Below, piece by piece: positions 14,994 through 22,389 of a stretch of 64,000 bases of DNA; within the stretch, counting starts at the first letter, position 1, and every line of letters starts with the position of its first letter. This stretch comes from DASUPK01 sp963800285 (lineage in GTDB: Bacteria; Actinomycetota; Thermoleophilia; Solirubrobacterales; 70-9), in contig CAWDAL010000005.1 in the NCBI GenBank assembly GCA_963800285.1, positions 97,434 to 161,433 on the forward strand. The letters run 5' to 3'. The translations under genes were made by a program, and so were the position numbers. Below the pieces are notes generated by a model that made no database searches, was not told the origin of the DNA, and was given only the letters and a program-made list of their open reading frames with translations.

Positions 14994-16460
14994 ATGAGCG
15001 ACGGGATGTTGCTCGGCATCGACGAGGGGACCACCGGCGTGAAGGCGGCGCTCTTCGACCAGCGGCTGCAGCCGGTCGGGGAAGCGCGCCGCGACAAGGT
15101 CAACCGCCACCCTGAGGAGGGCTGGGTCGAGCAGGACGGCGAGGAGGTCGTCGCGGCCGTCACCGAAGCCGTCGCCGAGCTCCTCGAGAGCGCCGACGGT
15201 GAGGTGGCCGCCTGCGGGCTCGACCACCAGGGCGAGTCGGTGCTCGCCTGGGACTCCGAGACGGGCAAGCCGCTCAGCCCGATCGTGGTCTGGCAGGACA
15301 AGCGCTCACAGGAGATCCTGGACACCCTCACCGGGGACGAGGACGAGGTCAAGGAGCTCAGCGGGCTCCCCTTCGACCCCTATTTCTCGGCCGCGAAGCT
15401 GGCCTGGCTGCTGAAGAACAACGACGACGTCAAGCGGGCGCGGGACGACGGCCGGCTGCGGATGGGCACCGTCGACTCCTTCCTCTGCGACCGTCTCGGG
15501 GCCGGATTCGCGACCGAGCCGGCGACGGCGTCGCGGACCCAGCTCCAGCGGATCGACAGACCCGGCTGGGATGAGCGCCTCTGCGAGATCTTCGGCATCC
15601 CCATGGACGTGCTCCCGGAGATCCGCGACACCGCGGGTGACCTCGGCACGCTGCATCATGAGAGCTGGCCGGTGGAGTTGCCCTTCCGCGGGCAGGTCGT
15701 CGACCAGCAGGCCGCGCTGGCGGGCGCCGCCTGTGTCGAACCGGGCCGGGTGAAGGCGACCTATGGGACCGGCGTCTTCGTCCTCGCCCACGTCGGCGAG
15801 GATGTCCCGAAGCCCGCGGGCGGTCTGCTTCCGACGGTCGCCTGGAGCATCGGCGGCAAGCTCGAGTACGCCCTGGACGGCGGTGTCTTCGCCGCCGGCG
15901 CGATGCTCGAGTGGATGTGCAACCAGCTCGGCATCGCCGGCAGCCCGCCCGAGCTCAGCGAGCTCGCCCGCGAGGCCGAGAGCTCCGCCGGCGCCCGGGT
16001 GCTGCCGGGCCTGGCCGGCGTCGGGGCGCCCTGGTGGCGCCCGAACGCGCGCGCGGTGATCTCCGGGATCTACGGCGGCAGCACGCGCGAGAACGTCGCA
16101 CGCGCGGCGCTCGAGGGCATCGCGTGGCGCGTCGCCGACGTGGTCGCCGCGATCAAGGAGACCTCGCCGGTCGAGACGCTCCGCGTCGACGGCGGCCTCA
16201 CCAACGAGCCGCTGCTGCTGCAGCTTCAGGCCGACATGATCGGCGCGCCGGTCGAGGCCGCCGGGGCGGACGCCACGGTGCTCGGGGCCGCCGCCCTGGC
16301 GGGCGTGGGCGCGGGGGTGATCTCCTCACTCACGGACCTGCCGGAGATGCTGCCTCCGGACCGGCGCGTCGAGCCCGAGCGCGACGAGGACTGGCGCTCG
16401 GCCGAGCACGAGCGCTGGCAGGCCTTCGTCAAGGCGACCGAGGCGCTCGACCCGAGGTAG
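14994..16460 (+). CDS. glpK: Glycerol kinase-like FGGY carbohydrate kinase
   Basis: 488 aa. First ATPase domain begins GIDEGTTGVKAALFD (phosphate-binding), with ETGKPLSPIVVWQDKRS near residue 85 typical of glycerol kinases, FGGY signature-like region near residue 350 (SGIYGGSTRENVARAALEG) and RVDGGLTNEPLLLQLQADM near 390 (adenosine binding). The third gene of the unit with the GlpA-like and flavoprotein genes, so it most likely phosphorylates glycerol. The canonical DEGTTS serine is Gly here, and other FGGY sugars cannot be ruled out. Confidence 0.8.
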   Translation: MSDGMLLGIDEGTTGVKAALFDQRLQPVGEARRDKVNRHPEEGWVEQDGEEVVAAVTEAVAELLESADGEVAACGLDHQGESVLAWDSETGKPLSPIVVWQDKRSQEILDTLTGDEDEVKELSGLPFDPYFSAAKLAWLLKNNDDVKRARDDGRLRMGTVDSFLCDRLGAGFATEPATASRTQLQRIDRPGWDERLCEIFGIPMDVLPEIRDTAGDLGTLHHESWPVELPFRGQVVDQQAALAGAACVEPGRVKATYGTGVFVLAHVGEDVPKPAGGLLPTVAWSIGGKLEYALDGGVFAAGAMLEWMCNQLGIAGSPPELSELAREAESSAGARVLPGLAGVGAPWWRPNARAVISGIYGGSTRENVARAALEGIAWRVADVVAAIKETSPVETLRVDGGLTNEPLLLQLQADMIGAPVEAAGADATVLGAAALAGVGAGVISSLTDLPEMLPPDRRVEPERDEDWRSAEHERWQAFVKATEALDPR

Positions 16461-16483
16461 CCGCGTCCGCGCTCGCGCCGGCG

Positions 16484-16906
16484 TCAGCGGTCGTGCGAGT
16501 CCGCCAGCGTGAACTGCGCGGCGATCACCACGAGGTAGACGAGGGTCGCCACGAAGCCGACGATCATCCAGGCCACCGGATCCTTCACCACGGCGGTGAC
16601 CAGCGCGGCGGCGCCGATCGCGAGGCCCACCGAGACGAGGTGGAAGCCGCCCCAGAGGCGGACGGAGCCGTGTTCCCTCGGGGACAGGATCTCGCTCGGT
16701 CGTCCGTAGGCGAGGGCGGCGGTCACCCCGAAGCCGAGCACCGCGCCGGCCAGGAAGAGAAGCGCCTCCCAGGCCGTGGGGACGCCGCGAGCGTGGGTGG
16801 TGACAGCACCAGAGGTCCAGATCGTCAGCGTGTACCCGTAGGGGGCCGCGCTGGTCGCCACCGCACTCTGCAGATGGGAGCGGTAGCTGTGGCTGTTCTC
16901 GTTCAC
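16484..16906 (-). CDS. Hypothetical four-helix membrane protein
   Basis: 140 aa. Hydrophobic segments near residues 43-65, 82-100 and 104-130, joined by the short basic-acidic loop RPSEILSPREHGSVRLWG. The first 40 residues are polar and contain SYRSHLQSAVAT. No family recognised. It sits alone between the glycerol operon (convergent) and a strong hairpin at 16946-16974; its promoter must lie within 16907-16945 or beyond the hairpin. Confidence 0.55.
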   Translation of the reverse strand: MNENSHSYRSHLQSAVATSAAPYGYTLTIWTSGAVTTHARGVPTAWEALLFLAGAVLGFGVTAALAYGRPSEILSPREHGSVRLWGGFHLVSVGLAIGAAALVTAVVKDPVAWMIVGFVATLVYLVVIAAQFTLADSHDR

Positions 16907-16945
16907 CAGCGCGAGACCATAGTCCTCGACAGCGGTACTGAAAGC

Positions 16946-16974
16946 ACTCGACCCGCGCTAAACGCGGGTCGAGT
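16946..16974. terminator. Perfect 12-bp stem hairpin
   Basis: ACTCGACCCGCG-ctaaa-CGCGGGTCGAGT. Lies downstream of the permease and its 34-aa partner on the minus strand; no U-tract, so either a factor-assisted terminator or an mRNA 3'-end stabiliser. Confidence 0.55.
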
Positions 16975-17046
16975 GGGCGGCGCATACCCCACGTCCCTTT
17001 GGGCGTGGGCGGCCGCGCAGCTGCGGCGTCCGCCTGTGGAGCGCTG

Positions 17047-17151
17047 TCAGGTGACGATCTCGATGATGATCGCGGCCAAGGCGATCAAGCCGAGAATCCC
17101 GATCGCCATCGCCAGATCCTTCTCACCGACGGTCTTGTTCGATTCGTTCAT
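17047..17151 (-). CDS. 34-aa single-helix membrane peptide behind the APC permease
   Basis: ORF too short for standard gene finding. Soluble N-terminus MNESNKTVGEKDLAMA followed by one transmembrane helix of about 18 residues (AIGILGLIALAAIIIEIV). A GGAAAGG Shine-Dalgarno-like stretch lies about 13 nt upstream, and the ATG is 18 bp after the permease stop, so it belongs to the same transcript. By analogy with small partner subunits of other transporters (for example MetS of MetPS) it may be a transporter accessory subunit; that is inference. Confidence 0.6.
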   Translation of the reverse strand: MNESNKTVGEKDLAMAIGILGLIALAAIIIEIVT

Positions 17152-17169
17152 CGCTTGCACTCGCCTTTC

Positions 17170-18750
17170 CTAGTCGCGCGTGACGACGTCTTCCTCCAGT
17201 GTGCTGACCGGACCCTGGTACTTGTTCTTCGCGGAGACCAGATACCAGACGCCGAAGATCAGCGGCAGGATGATCGCGAACGGCGTGTAGTTCACGTTCG
17301 CGGCATCGAATGACTCATTCCAGGGCAGCCCCGTCGGGTCGTACGGCAGATCGAGCGCGTAGACCACGACGACCACGAAGGCGATGGCCAGGACGTTGAT
17401 CACGCGATAGCGACGGCCGAGGTTCCAGGGGCCCGTCTCGAACGAGTCGCCGGCCCGCAGCCGCAGGAACACCGGGATGATGTACGCGAGGTAGAGGCCG
17501 ACGGTGCAGATCCCGGTCAGCGCGAAGAACGCGAACGGAATGTCGTTCTTCCCGAACAGGGCCGGGATCGCGATGATCAACGAGAACACCGAGACCGCGA
17601 TCACCGCGTTGAACGGCACCCGGTCGCGATTGACGCGACGGAATACGGCCCAGCCCGGGATCGCCCGGTCACGCGAGAACGCGTACCAGGTCCGCGAGGC
17701 GCTGGTCAGGCCCGCCGCTCCGCAGAAGAACTGGCCGACGGTCGCGATCAGCACCACCAGCTTGGCGGCCCATGGATCGAGCGCCGAGTTGAAGATGCCG
17801 AAGACGGCGCCACCCGAATCGTTCACGGCGCCGACGTCATTGGCGGCGTAGAGGAAGGCGAGCAGTACGAGCCAGCCGATGATCGCCGAGAAGAAGATCG
17901 AGCGCCAGACGCCCTGAGCGGCGCTGATCGCGGCGCCGTGTGTCTCCTCGGCGGTGTGGGCGGAGGCGTCGTAGCCGGTCTGCGTGTACATCCCGAGCAG
18001 GAAGCCGACCGGCGCGACCAGGAACCAGAAGCCGAGGCCGCTGTTATCGCCGCCCAGCGTGCCGCTCTCGTTGAAGCGTGCGCCGAAGACGAAGCTCGTG
18101 CTCTGGTGGTGATCCGGCACGAACACCAGCAGCGCGATGATCACCGCCACCCCGAGCAGGTGCCACCCGACGGAGATGTTGTTCATCAACGCCAGGACCC
18201 GGTCGGCGAAGATGTTCACCACCGTGTAGAGCAGCAGGATGATGAAGAAGAGCAGCCAGGTCTCCCCGAGGATGTGCTCGGTGTCGCCGAAGTCGACCCC
18301 GAAGATGCTCAGCCCGTAGAGGTTGAGCAGGTTCCAGAGGAAGAACGCGCAGCCGTAGGCGACGGAGGCGACGATCCCGACCAGGCCGACGATGTTGAAC
18401 CAGCCGGTCATCCAGCTCCAGCCCTTCCCGCCGAGGTCGTGCGCCCACCAGTACGGGCCGCCCGCCGTCGGGTACCTCGAAGTCAGCTCCGCCATGGAGA
18501 GCCCGACCATGATCACGAAGAAGCAGATCACGGGCCAGCCGATCGAGGCCATGGAGGGTCCGCCGTGCAGCCAGGCGAACGAGAACGTCGTGAACGTCCC
18601 TGCAAGGACCGAGATGATGGTGAACGAGATGGCGAAGTTGGTGAACGCGCTCCAACCTCGCGAGAGCTCCTGCTTGTAGCCGAGCTCCGCAAGTCGCTGC
18701 TCGTCCGCCCGGGTCTGATCCACGTCGGAAATGCCCTCAGGTGGAGTCAC
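17170..18750 (-). CDS. APC superfamily amino acid/choline-type permease (GABA permease-like)
   Basis: 526 aa, about twelve transmembrane helices. N-terminal soluble part ends in AELGYKQELSRGWSAFTNFA, the start of the amino acid/choline transporter (UGA4/BAT1-like) group; helix 1 continues with SFTIISVLAG, and TSRYPTAGGPYWWAHDL, TGYDASAHTAEETHGA and FSRDRAIPGW follow as in that group. Likely imports GABA, polyamines or choline. GTG start at 18750 is preceded by a GGAGGGAGAAG ribosome site; two tandem elements lie 46-90 bp upstream. A 34-aa membrane peptide gene follows. Confidence 0.87.
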   Translation of the reverse strand: MTPPEGISDVDQTRADEQRLAELGYKQELSRGWSAFTNFAISFTIISVLAGTFTTFSFAWLHGGPSMASIGWPVICFFVIMVGLSMAELTSRYPTAGGPYWWAHDLGGKGWSWMTGWFNIVGLVGIVASVAYGCAFFLWNLLNLYGLSIFGVDFGDTEHILGETWLLFFIILLLYTVVNIFADRVLALMNNISVGWHLLGVAVIIALLVFVPDHHQSTSFVFGARFNESGTLGGDNSGLGFWFLVAPVGFLLGMYTQTGYDASAHTAEETHGAAISAAQGVWRSIFFSAIIGWLVLLAFLYAANDVGAVNDSGGAVFGIFNSALDPWAAKLVVLIATVGQFFCGAAGLTSASRTWYAFSRDRAIPGWAVFRRVNRDRVPFNAVIAVSVFSLIIAIPALFGKNDIPFAFFALTGICTVGLYLAYIIPVFLRLRAGDSFETGPWNLGRRYRVINVLAIAFVVVVVYALDLPYDPTGLPWNESFDAANVNYTPFAIILPLIFGVWYLVSAKNKYQGPVSTLEEDVVTRD

Positions 18751-18795
18751 TGCTCTTCTCCCTCCGTCGCGGTCCGGTCGCTTCCTTGCGGTCGG

Positions 18796-18840
18796 ACCCT
18801 ATGTGCCGGAATGCGGGCACCCTATGTGCGAATGCGGACA
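18796..18840 (-). promoter_or_regulatory. Tandem direct repeat upstream of the permease, each with TAGGGT
   Basis: Two near-identical 22-23-bp units side by side (18796-18818 and 18819-18840). Read on the minus strand each contains a GCATTC block, then GCACATAGGGT. TAGGGT is the hexamer found before several leaderless genes here, so the units may be tandem promoters or activator sites for the permease. Confidence 0.5.
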
Positions 18841-18897
18841 CACGTCAAGCCCGATTTCCGCAAATTGATGAGGTTCGCCGGATCTTGTACGTATCGT

Positions 18898-19614
18898 CTA
18901 GGCGGAGCGGCGACCGAGGCCCAATCGGCCGAGCAGCCCCGATAGGGCCGGCCTGTCCCGCTCGGGAGACGAGATGCGCACGAGCGACCCGACGGTCTGC
19001 GGCCCGAACTCCTCGAGGTGGGCGACCAGCGCGATGAAGGCCTGGGCGGTGGTGAGCGCGTCGCCGTCGGCGTGATGCGGGCGGTGGACGGGCAGGCCGA
19101 GCTCGCGCGCCATCGCCGAGAGGCCGATCGGGTCGCGCTCCGCCGGCGGGTGCCGGCGCAGGCGTCGCAGCTCGCGATCGAGCGCCGCCGTATCGATCAG
19201 CGGGTTGAGCAACTCGAGTCCGTGCTCCGCCAGGGCCGCTCCGAGGAAGCCACGCTCGACGGCCGCGACGTGGGCGACGATCGGGCGCCCCGTGATCCCC
19301 TCGAGCAGGCCGTCGAGGTGCTCTCGAAGGGGAGCGGCCTTCTCCAGATCCGCCTCACGCAGGCCGTGGATGCGGATCGACTCGGCGTCCGGCATCCGGC
19401 GTGGCCGCACCAGCTCGTAGCGGGCATCCGCGAGGCTGACTCTTCCCTCGGTCACCGTCACGGTGGCGAAGGAGACGATCTCGTCGCCAGAGTGATCGAG
19501 GCCGGTCGTCTCGAAATCGACCACGGCGAAGCTCGCCTCTCGCCAGCGCGTGCTCGCGCCCGGCATCGGCGTCTCCCGGTAGGCCCGCGCGGCGGCTGAG
19601 CTGGGTTCGCCCAC
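18898..19614 (-). CDS. DEDDh 3'-5' exonuclease (DNA polymerase III epsilon-like)
   Basis: 238 aa. ExoI motif FAVVDFETTGLD near residue 30 supplies the first Asp and Glu, ExoII is in RPIVAHVAAVERGFL near residue 112 (the usual Asp is less clear here), and ExoIII HHADGDALTTAQAF near residue 180 supplies His and Asp. A stand-alone proofreading-type nuclease. Directly upstream (3 bp away) of the nucleotidyltransferase gene, a pairing seen in many bacteria with DUF294 proteins. Confidence 0.8.
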   Translation of the reverse strand: MGEPSSAAARAYRETPMPGASTRWREASFAVVDFETTGLDHSGDEIVSFATVTVTEGRVSLADARYELVRPRRMPDAESIRIHGLREADLEKAAPLREHLDGLLEGITGRPIVAHVAAVERGFLGAALAEHGLELLNPLIDTAALDRELRRLRRHPPAERDPIGLSAMARELGLPVHRPHHADGDALTTAQAFIALVAHLEEFGPQTVGSLVRISSPERDRPALSGLLGRLGLGRRSA

Positions 19615-19616
19615 GG

Positions 19617-21491
19617 CTAACGCGGTGAGAGCTGGCTGGTCATGGAGCGCTGTACCGCCGCGACCTCCCTGAAGGCGTCGCGCAGGTATCGCCGGGTGAG
19701 GGGGTCGAGCCGCTTCGGGTCGATCCGGTCATCCGGCGCCTGGCCCTGTTCGAGCTGCCCGACCTGGTGCTCGAGCCTCAGCGCGCTGAAGAGCTCGTAG
19801 GCCTCCTCGAGGATCCGGGCCTCGGTGGGCTGGAGGATTCCGTCGGCCGCGGCCAGCCGGAGCCGTTCGAGGGTGGGGGTGGCGCGGACATCCGCCCGCA
19901 GGGCCGCGTAACGCGCCAGGTCGACGATCGGGAGCAGCCCGCCGTGTTTGATGTCGAACGTCCCCTTCCGCTCGCCGGAGCCCTCGACGACGATGTCGTG
20001 CATGAAGCCCGTCGGGGGTTTGGCGGCCAGGGCCAGCCGCAGCATCCAGCGCTCCAGGATCTCCCTCGACCCGGTCTCGAAGAGCAGCTGCTTGACGTCG
20101 AGGCCGCGCTGCGGGCCATAGACGACGCGGCCGTCGAGCAGGACGGAGGTTGCGATCAGCACCCGGTTGTCGGTGGGATGGGCGAGCCAGCGCTCGATCG
20201 CTCGCCGCCAGTCCTCGATCGAGCTCGCCGAGAAGGCGCCGGAAGCCGTCACCCCGTGTGGGTCGAGACGCCAGCCGACCACCCGGACGCAATCGGCGAC
20301 GCTCGCGGCGATTCCCCGCATGTACTCGCCGGTCCGGGCGGAGGCGCGGTGACGCCTCGCCTCGGGGAGGGTGTCGTGCTCGGGGGCATCCCGCCAGGCC
20401 ATGCCGGAGTCGACGTCGGAGGAGGGGACGGGCTCGCGCCGGCCGTGGCTGCCGAGCGACATCCAGCAGAACTCCGCCGGAGGCGGGCCCTCGGATTCGA
20501 TCGCGAGCTCGATCATCCGCACGATCAGGCCGTCCGCGACCGCGGAGATCACCTCGCTGATCTGTGGCGGCGCGAGCTCCGCCCGCCGCAGCGCGATCAC
20601 GGTCGAGCGCAGGCGCCCGGCGGCCTCGCTCAACTCCCGCTTGTTCTTCGCCCTGGCGATGCCCCGGCGCAACACGAAGGGCGAGCTGGTCTCCGCGGCC
20701 ACGAGGTCGATCCCCGCGATCACGCCGAGCACCTCGGATCGCGCCGAGAAGACGGGGACGTGCCGGATGTCGTTGTCGAGCATCGCCAGCATCACGTCCG
20801 CGCCCGTCTGGTCGGCCCCGACGCCGATGACGGGCGTGGTCATGGCCTCCCTGACCGGATCGTCCGGCGAGAGCGGGCCGGCCACCACGCCCGCGCGCAG
20901 GTCGCGGTCGGTGACGATCCCGAAGCCGGCGTCGCCTAGCTCGACCAGGACGAAGCTCGTTTGCTCCGCGTTCATCAGCCGAGCGGCCTCGCGCAGGCTC
21001 GTCTCGGGCCGGCAGACGACCGGCGGGCGGCGCACCAGGGCTGCCGCCGGCTGCTGGGCGACCTCGGGGCTGGGAGGCGCGACCTCGTTTCCCGCGGCCC
21101 GCCCGGTTGGCGCCAGCAGCGAGCGGGTGAGGAAGCGCAGGCTCGAGGGGCGGCCGAGGAGGGGGATCACCTCCTCCGCCGGCAGTGAGTAGCAGAGGGA
21201 GTCCTCACGGGCTCTGGCCCCGTACTTCGCCGGCAGGCCGGAGAGGACCGACGGGTGCCCGAACATCTCGCCCTCGGCCAGCAGGTCGACGACCGCGTCG
21301 CGGTCGACCAGCTCGACGGAGCCCCGCCTGATCACCCTGATCCGGTCCTGCGAGAGGCGCCCCTGGGGAACGATCATCGTCCCGGCCGGGAAGAACTCCA
21401 CCTCGGTCCTCGATGCGATCGCCTCGAGGGCCGCTTCGTCGAGCCCGCTGAAGGGATCGCGCCCCCCCAGGAACTCGGCGATGTCGTGCAT
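19617..21491 (-). CDS. Cyclic-nucleotide-binding / CBS / DUF294 nucleotidyltransferase-like protein
   Basis: 624 aa. Residues about 10-130 form a cNMP-binding-type barrel (FFPAGTMIVPQG, GEMFGHPSVLSGLPA), residues about 150-270 two CBS motifs, residues about 290-430 a DUF294 nucleotidyltransferase (LGSHGRREPVPSSDVDSG, the GS...SDxD metal site) and the last 150 residues the DUF294 C-terminal domain. The architecture is a signal-responsive enzyme of unknown reaction. Start 21491 is 9 nt after the STAS gene stop; the longer upstream frame overlaps STAS and is rejected. Confidence 0.85.
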   Translation of the reverse strand: MHDIAEFLGGRDPFSGLDEAALEAIASRTEVEFFPAGTMIVPQGRLSQDRIRVIRRGSVELVDRDAVVDLLAEGEMFGHPSVLSGLPAKYGARAREDSLCYSLPAEEVIPLLGRPSSLRFLTRSLLAPTGRAAGNEVAPPSPEVAQQPAAALVRRPPVVCRPETSLREAARLMNAEQTSFVLVELGDAGFGIVTDRDLRAGVVAGPLSPDDPVREAMTTPVIGVGADQTGADVMLAMLDNDIRHVPVFSARSEVLGVIAGIDLVAAETSSPFVLRRGIARAKNKRELSEAAGRLRSTVIALRRAELAPPQISEVISAVADGLIVRMIELAIESEGPPPAEFCWMSLGSHGRREPVPSSDVDSGMAWRDAPEHDTLPEARRHRASARTGEYMRGIAASVADCVRVVGWRLDPHGVTASGAFSASSIEDWRRAIERWLAHPTDNRVLIATSVLLDGRVVYGPQRGLDVKQLLFETGSREILERWMLRLALAAKPPTGFMHDIVVEGSGERKGTFDIKHGGLLPIVDLARYAALRADVRATPTLERLRLAAADGILQPTEARILEEAYELFSALRLEHQVGQLEQGQAPDDRIDPKRLDPLTRRYLRDAFREVAAVQRSMTSQLSPR

Positions 21492-21499
21492 TGCCTGGG

Positions 21500-21886
21500 T
21501 CAGCCGGTGATCGCGGCCGCGGCTTCCTCGACCGTCGGCCGGATCGGGATCACCCGGTCGATGCCCATCACGCCGAGGATGCGGAGGATCTGCTCGCTGG
21601 AGGCCGCGACGGCGAGGTGCTCGGAGTCCTCCTCCTCCTCGGAGTTCTGGGCCTCGCGGGAGAGCAGCAGGGCGCGGACGCCACTGGAGTCGATGAACTC
21701 GCATTCCGTCAGGTCGACCACGATCCCATTGGAGCCGGCGGCGACGGCGTTTCGGAGCTCGCCCCGCAGCTCGTCCTCATGCGACATGTCGACCTCGCCC
21801 CTGACGCGGACCAAATACACGTCGTCCGGGCCGGGCCCCGAGTCGATCTCGAAATGCGGAATATCTGCGCTTGGAGTTGCCGACAT
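21500..21886 (-). CDS. STAS domain protein (anti-sigma factor antagonist type)
   Basis: 128 aa single STAS domain: VYLVRVRGEVDMSHEDEL near residue 25, then IVVDLTECEFIDSSGVRALLLS with the phosphorylatable serine near residue 68. An acidic insert (EEEEDSE) near residue 85 is unusual. Preceded by an AAGGGGG ribosome site. Without an anti-sigma kinase nearby its partner is unknown; co-directional with the cNMP/CBS protein. Confidence 0.8.
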   Translation of the reverse strand: MSATPSADIPHFEIDSGPGPDDVYLVRVRGEVDMSHEDELRGELRNAVAAGSNGIVVDLTECEFIDSSGVRALLLSREAQNSEEEEDSEHLAVAASSEQILRILGVMGIDRVIPIRPTVEEAAAAITG

Positions 21887-21943
21887 GCGTTCCCCCTTCG
21901 GACAACTGAGGTCAAGACATGGTACTCGCCGAGGGGCAGGGAA

Positions 21944-22372
21944 CTAGCTGAGATCGAGCGCGGCGCGCGCCTCCCTCACCGCCGCCTCGACGCTCTCCTC
22001 GGACGGCCAGTACATCGGCGAGTTGCCGTCGCGTACCAGCCGATCCGCCAGGATCACGCCTCGCGGGTTGGCCGGCGCGTTCCCCTCGAGCGCGTCGGCG
22101 AGGTCCCTGATCTGCGTTCTGGCCTTCACCAGGTCGAACTCCCTGAGGGTGAGCTGAGCCCTCAGGTAATTCCGCCTGGCGTGCTCCGCCGCGTCCAGCA
22201 TGTCCCTCAACGCCCCGGCCACCTCTGACCGGTTGTGGGGCTCGAGGAGCTCGGCGCTCCGGGCCATGGTCAGGCGGCTCTCCTCGGGACGCGCGCCCGC
22301 GAGCAGACGCTCATCCAGGGTGCGTGCACGGGCCCTCGCCAGGGTCCGCTCGAAGAAGCCGGGGCTTGCCAC
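21944..22372 (-). CDS. Hypothetical helical protein
   Basis: 142 aa, predicted almost wholly alpha-helical and rich in Ala, Arg and Glu (RTLARARARTLDERLLAG; AGALRDMLDAAEHARRNY). No signal peptide, membrane helix or recognised motif. It starts 18 bp after the stop of the GGDEF-EAL gene in the same direction and may be a soluble partner of it. Confidence 0.5.
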   Translation of the reverse strand: MASPGFFERTLARARARTLDERLLAGARPEESRLTMARSAELLEPHNRSEVAGALRDMLDAAEHARRNYLRAQLTLREFDLVKARTQIRDLADALEGNAPANPRGVILADRLVRDGNSPMYWPSEESVEAAVREARAALDLS

Positions 22373-22389
22373 CGGGTCAGTTTCGCGGA

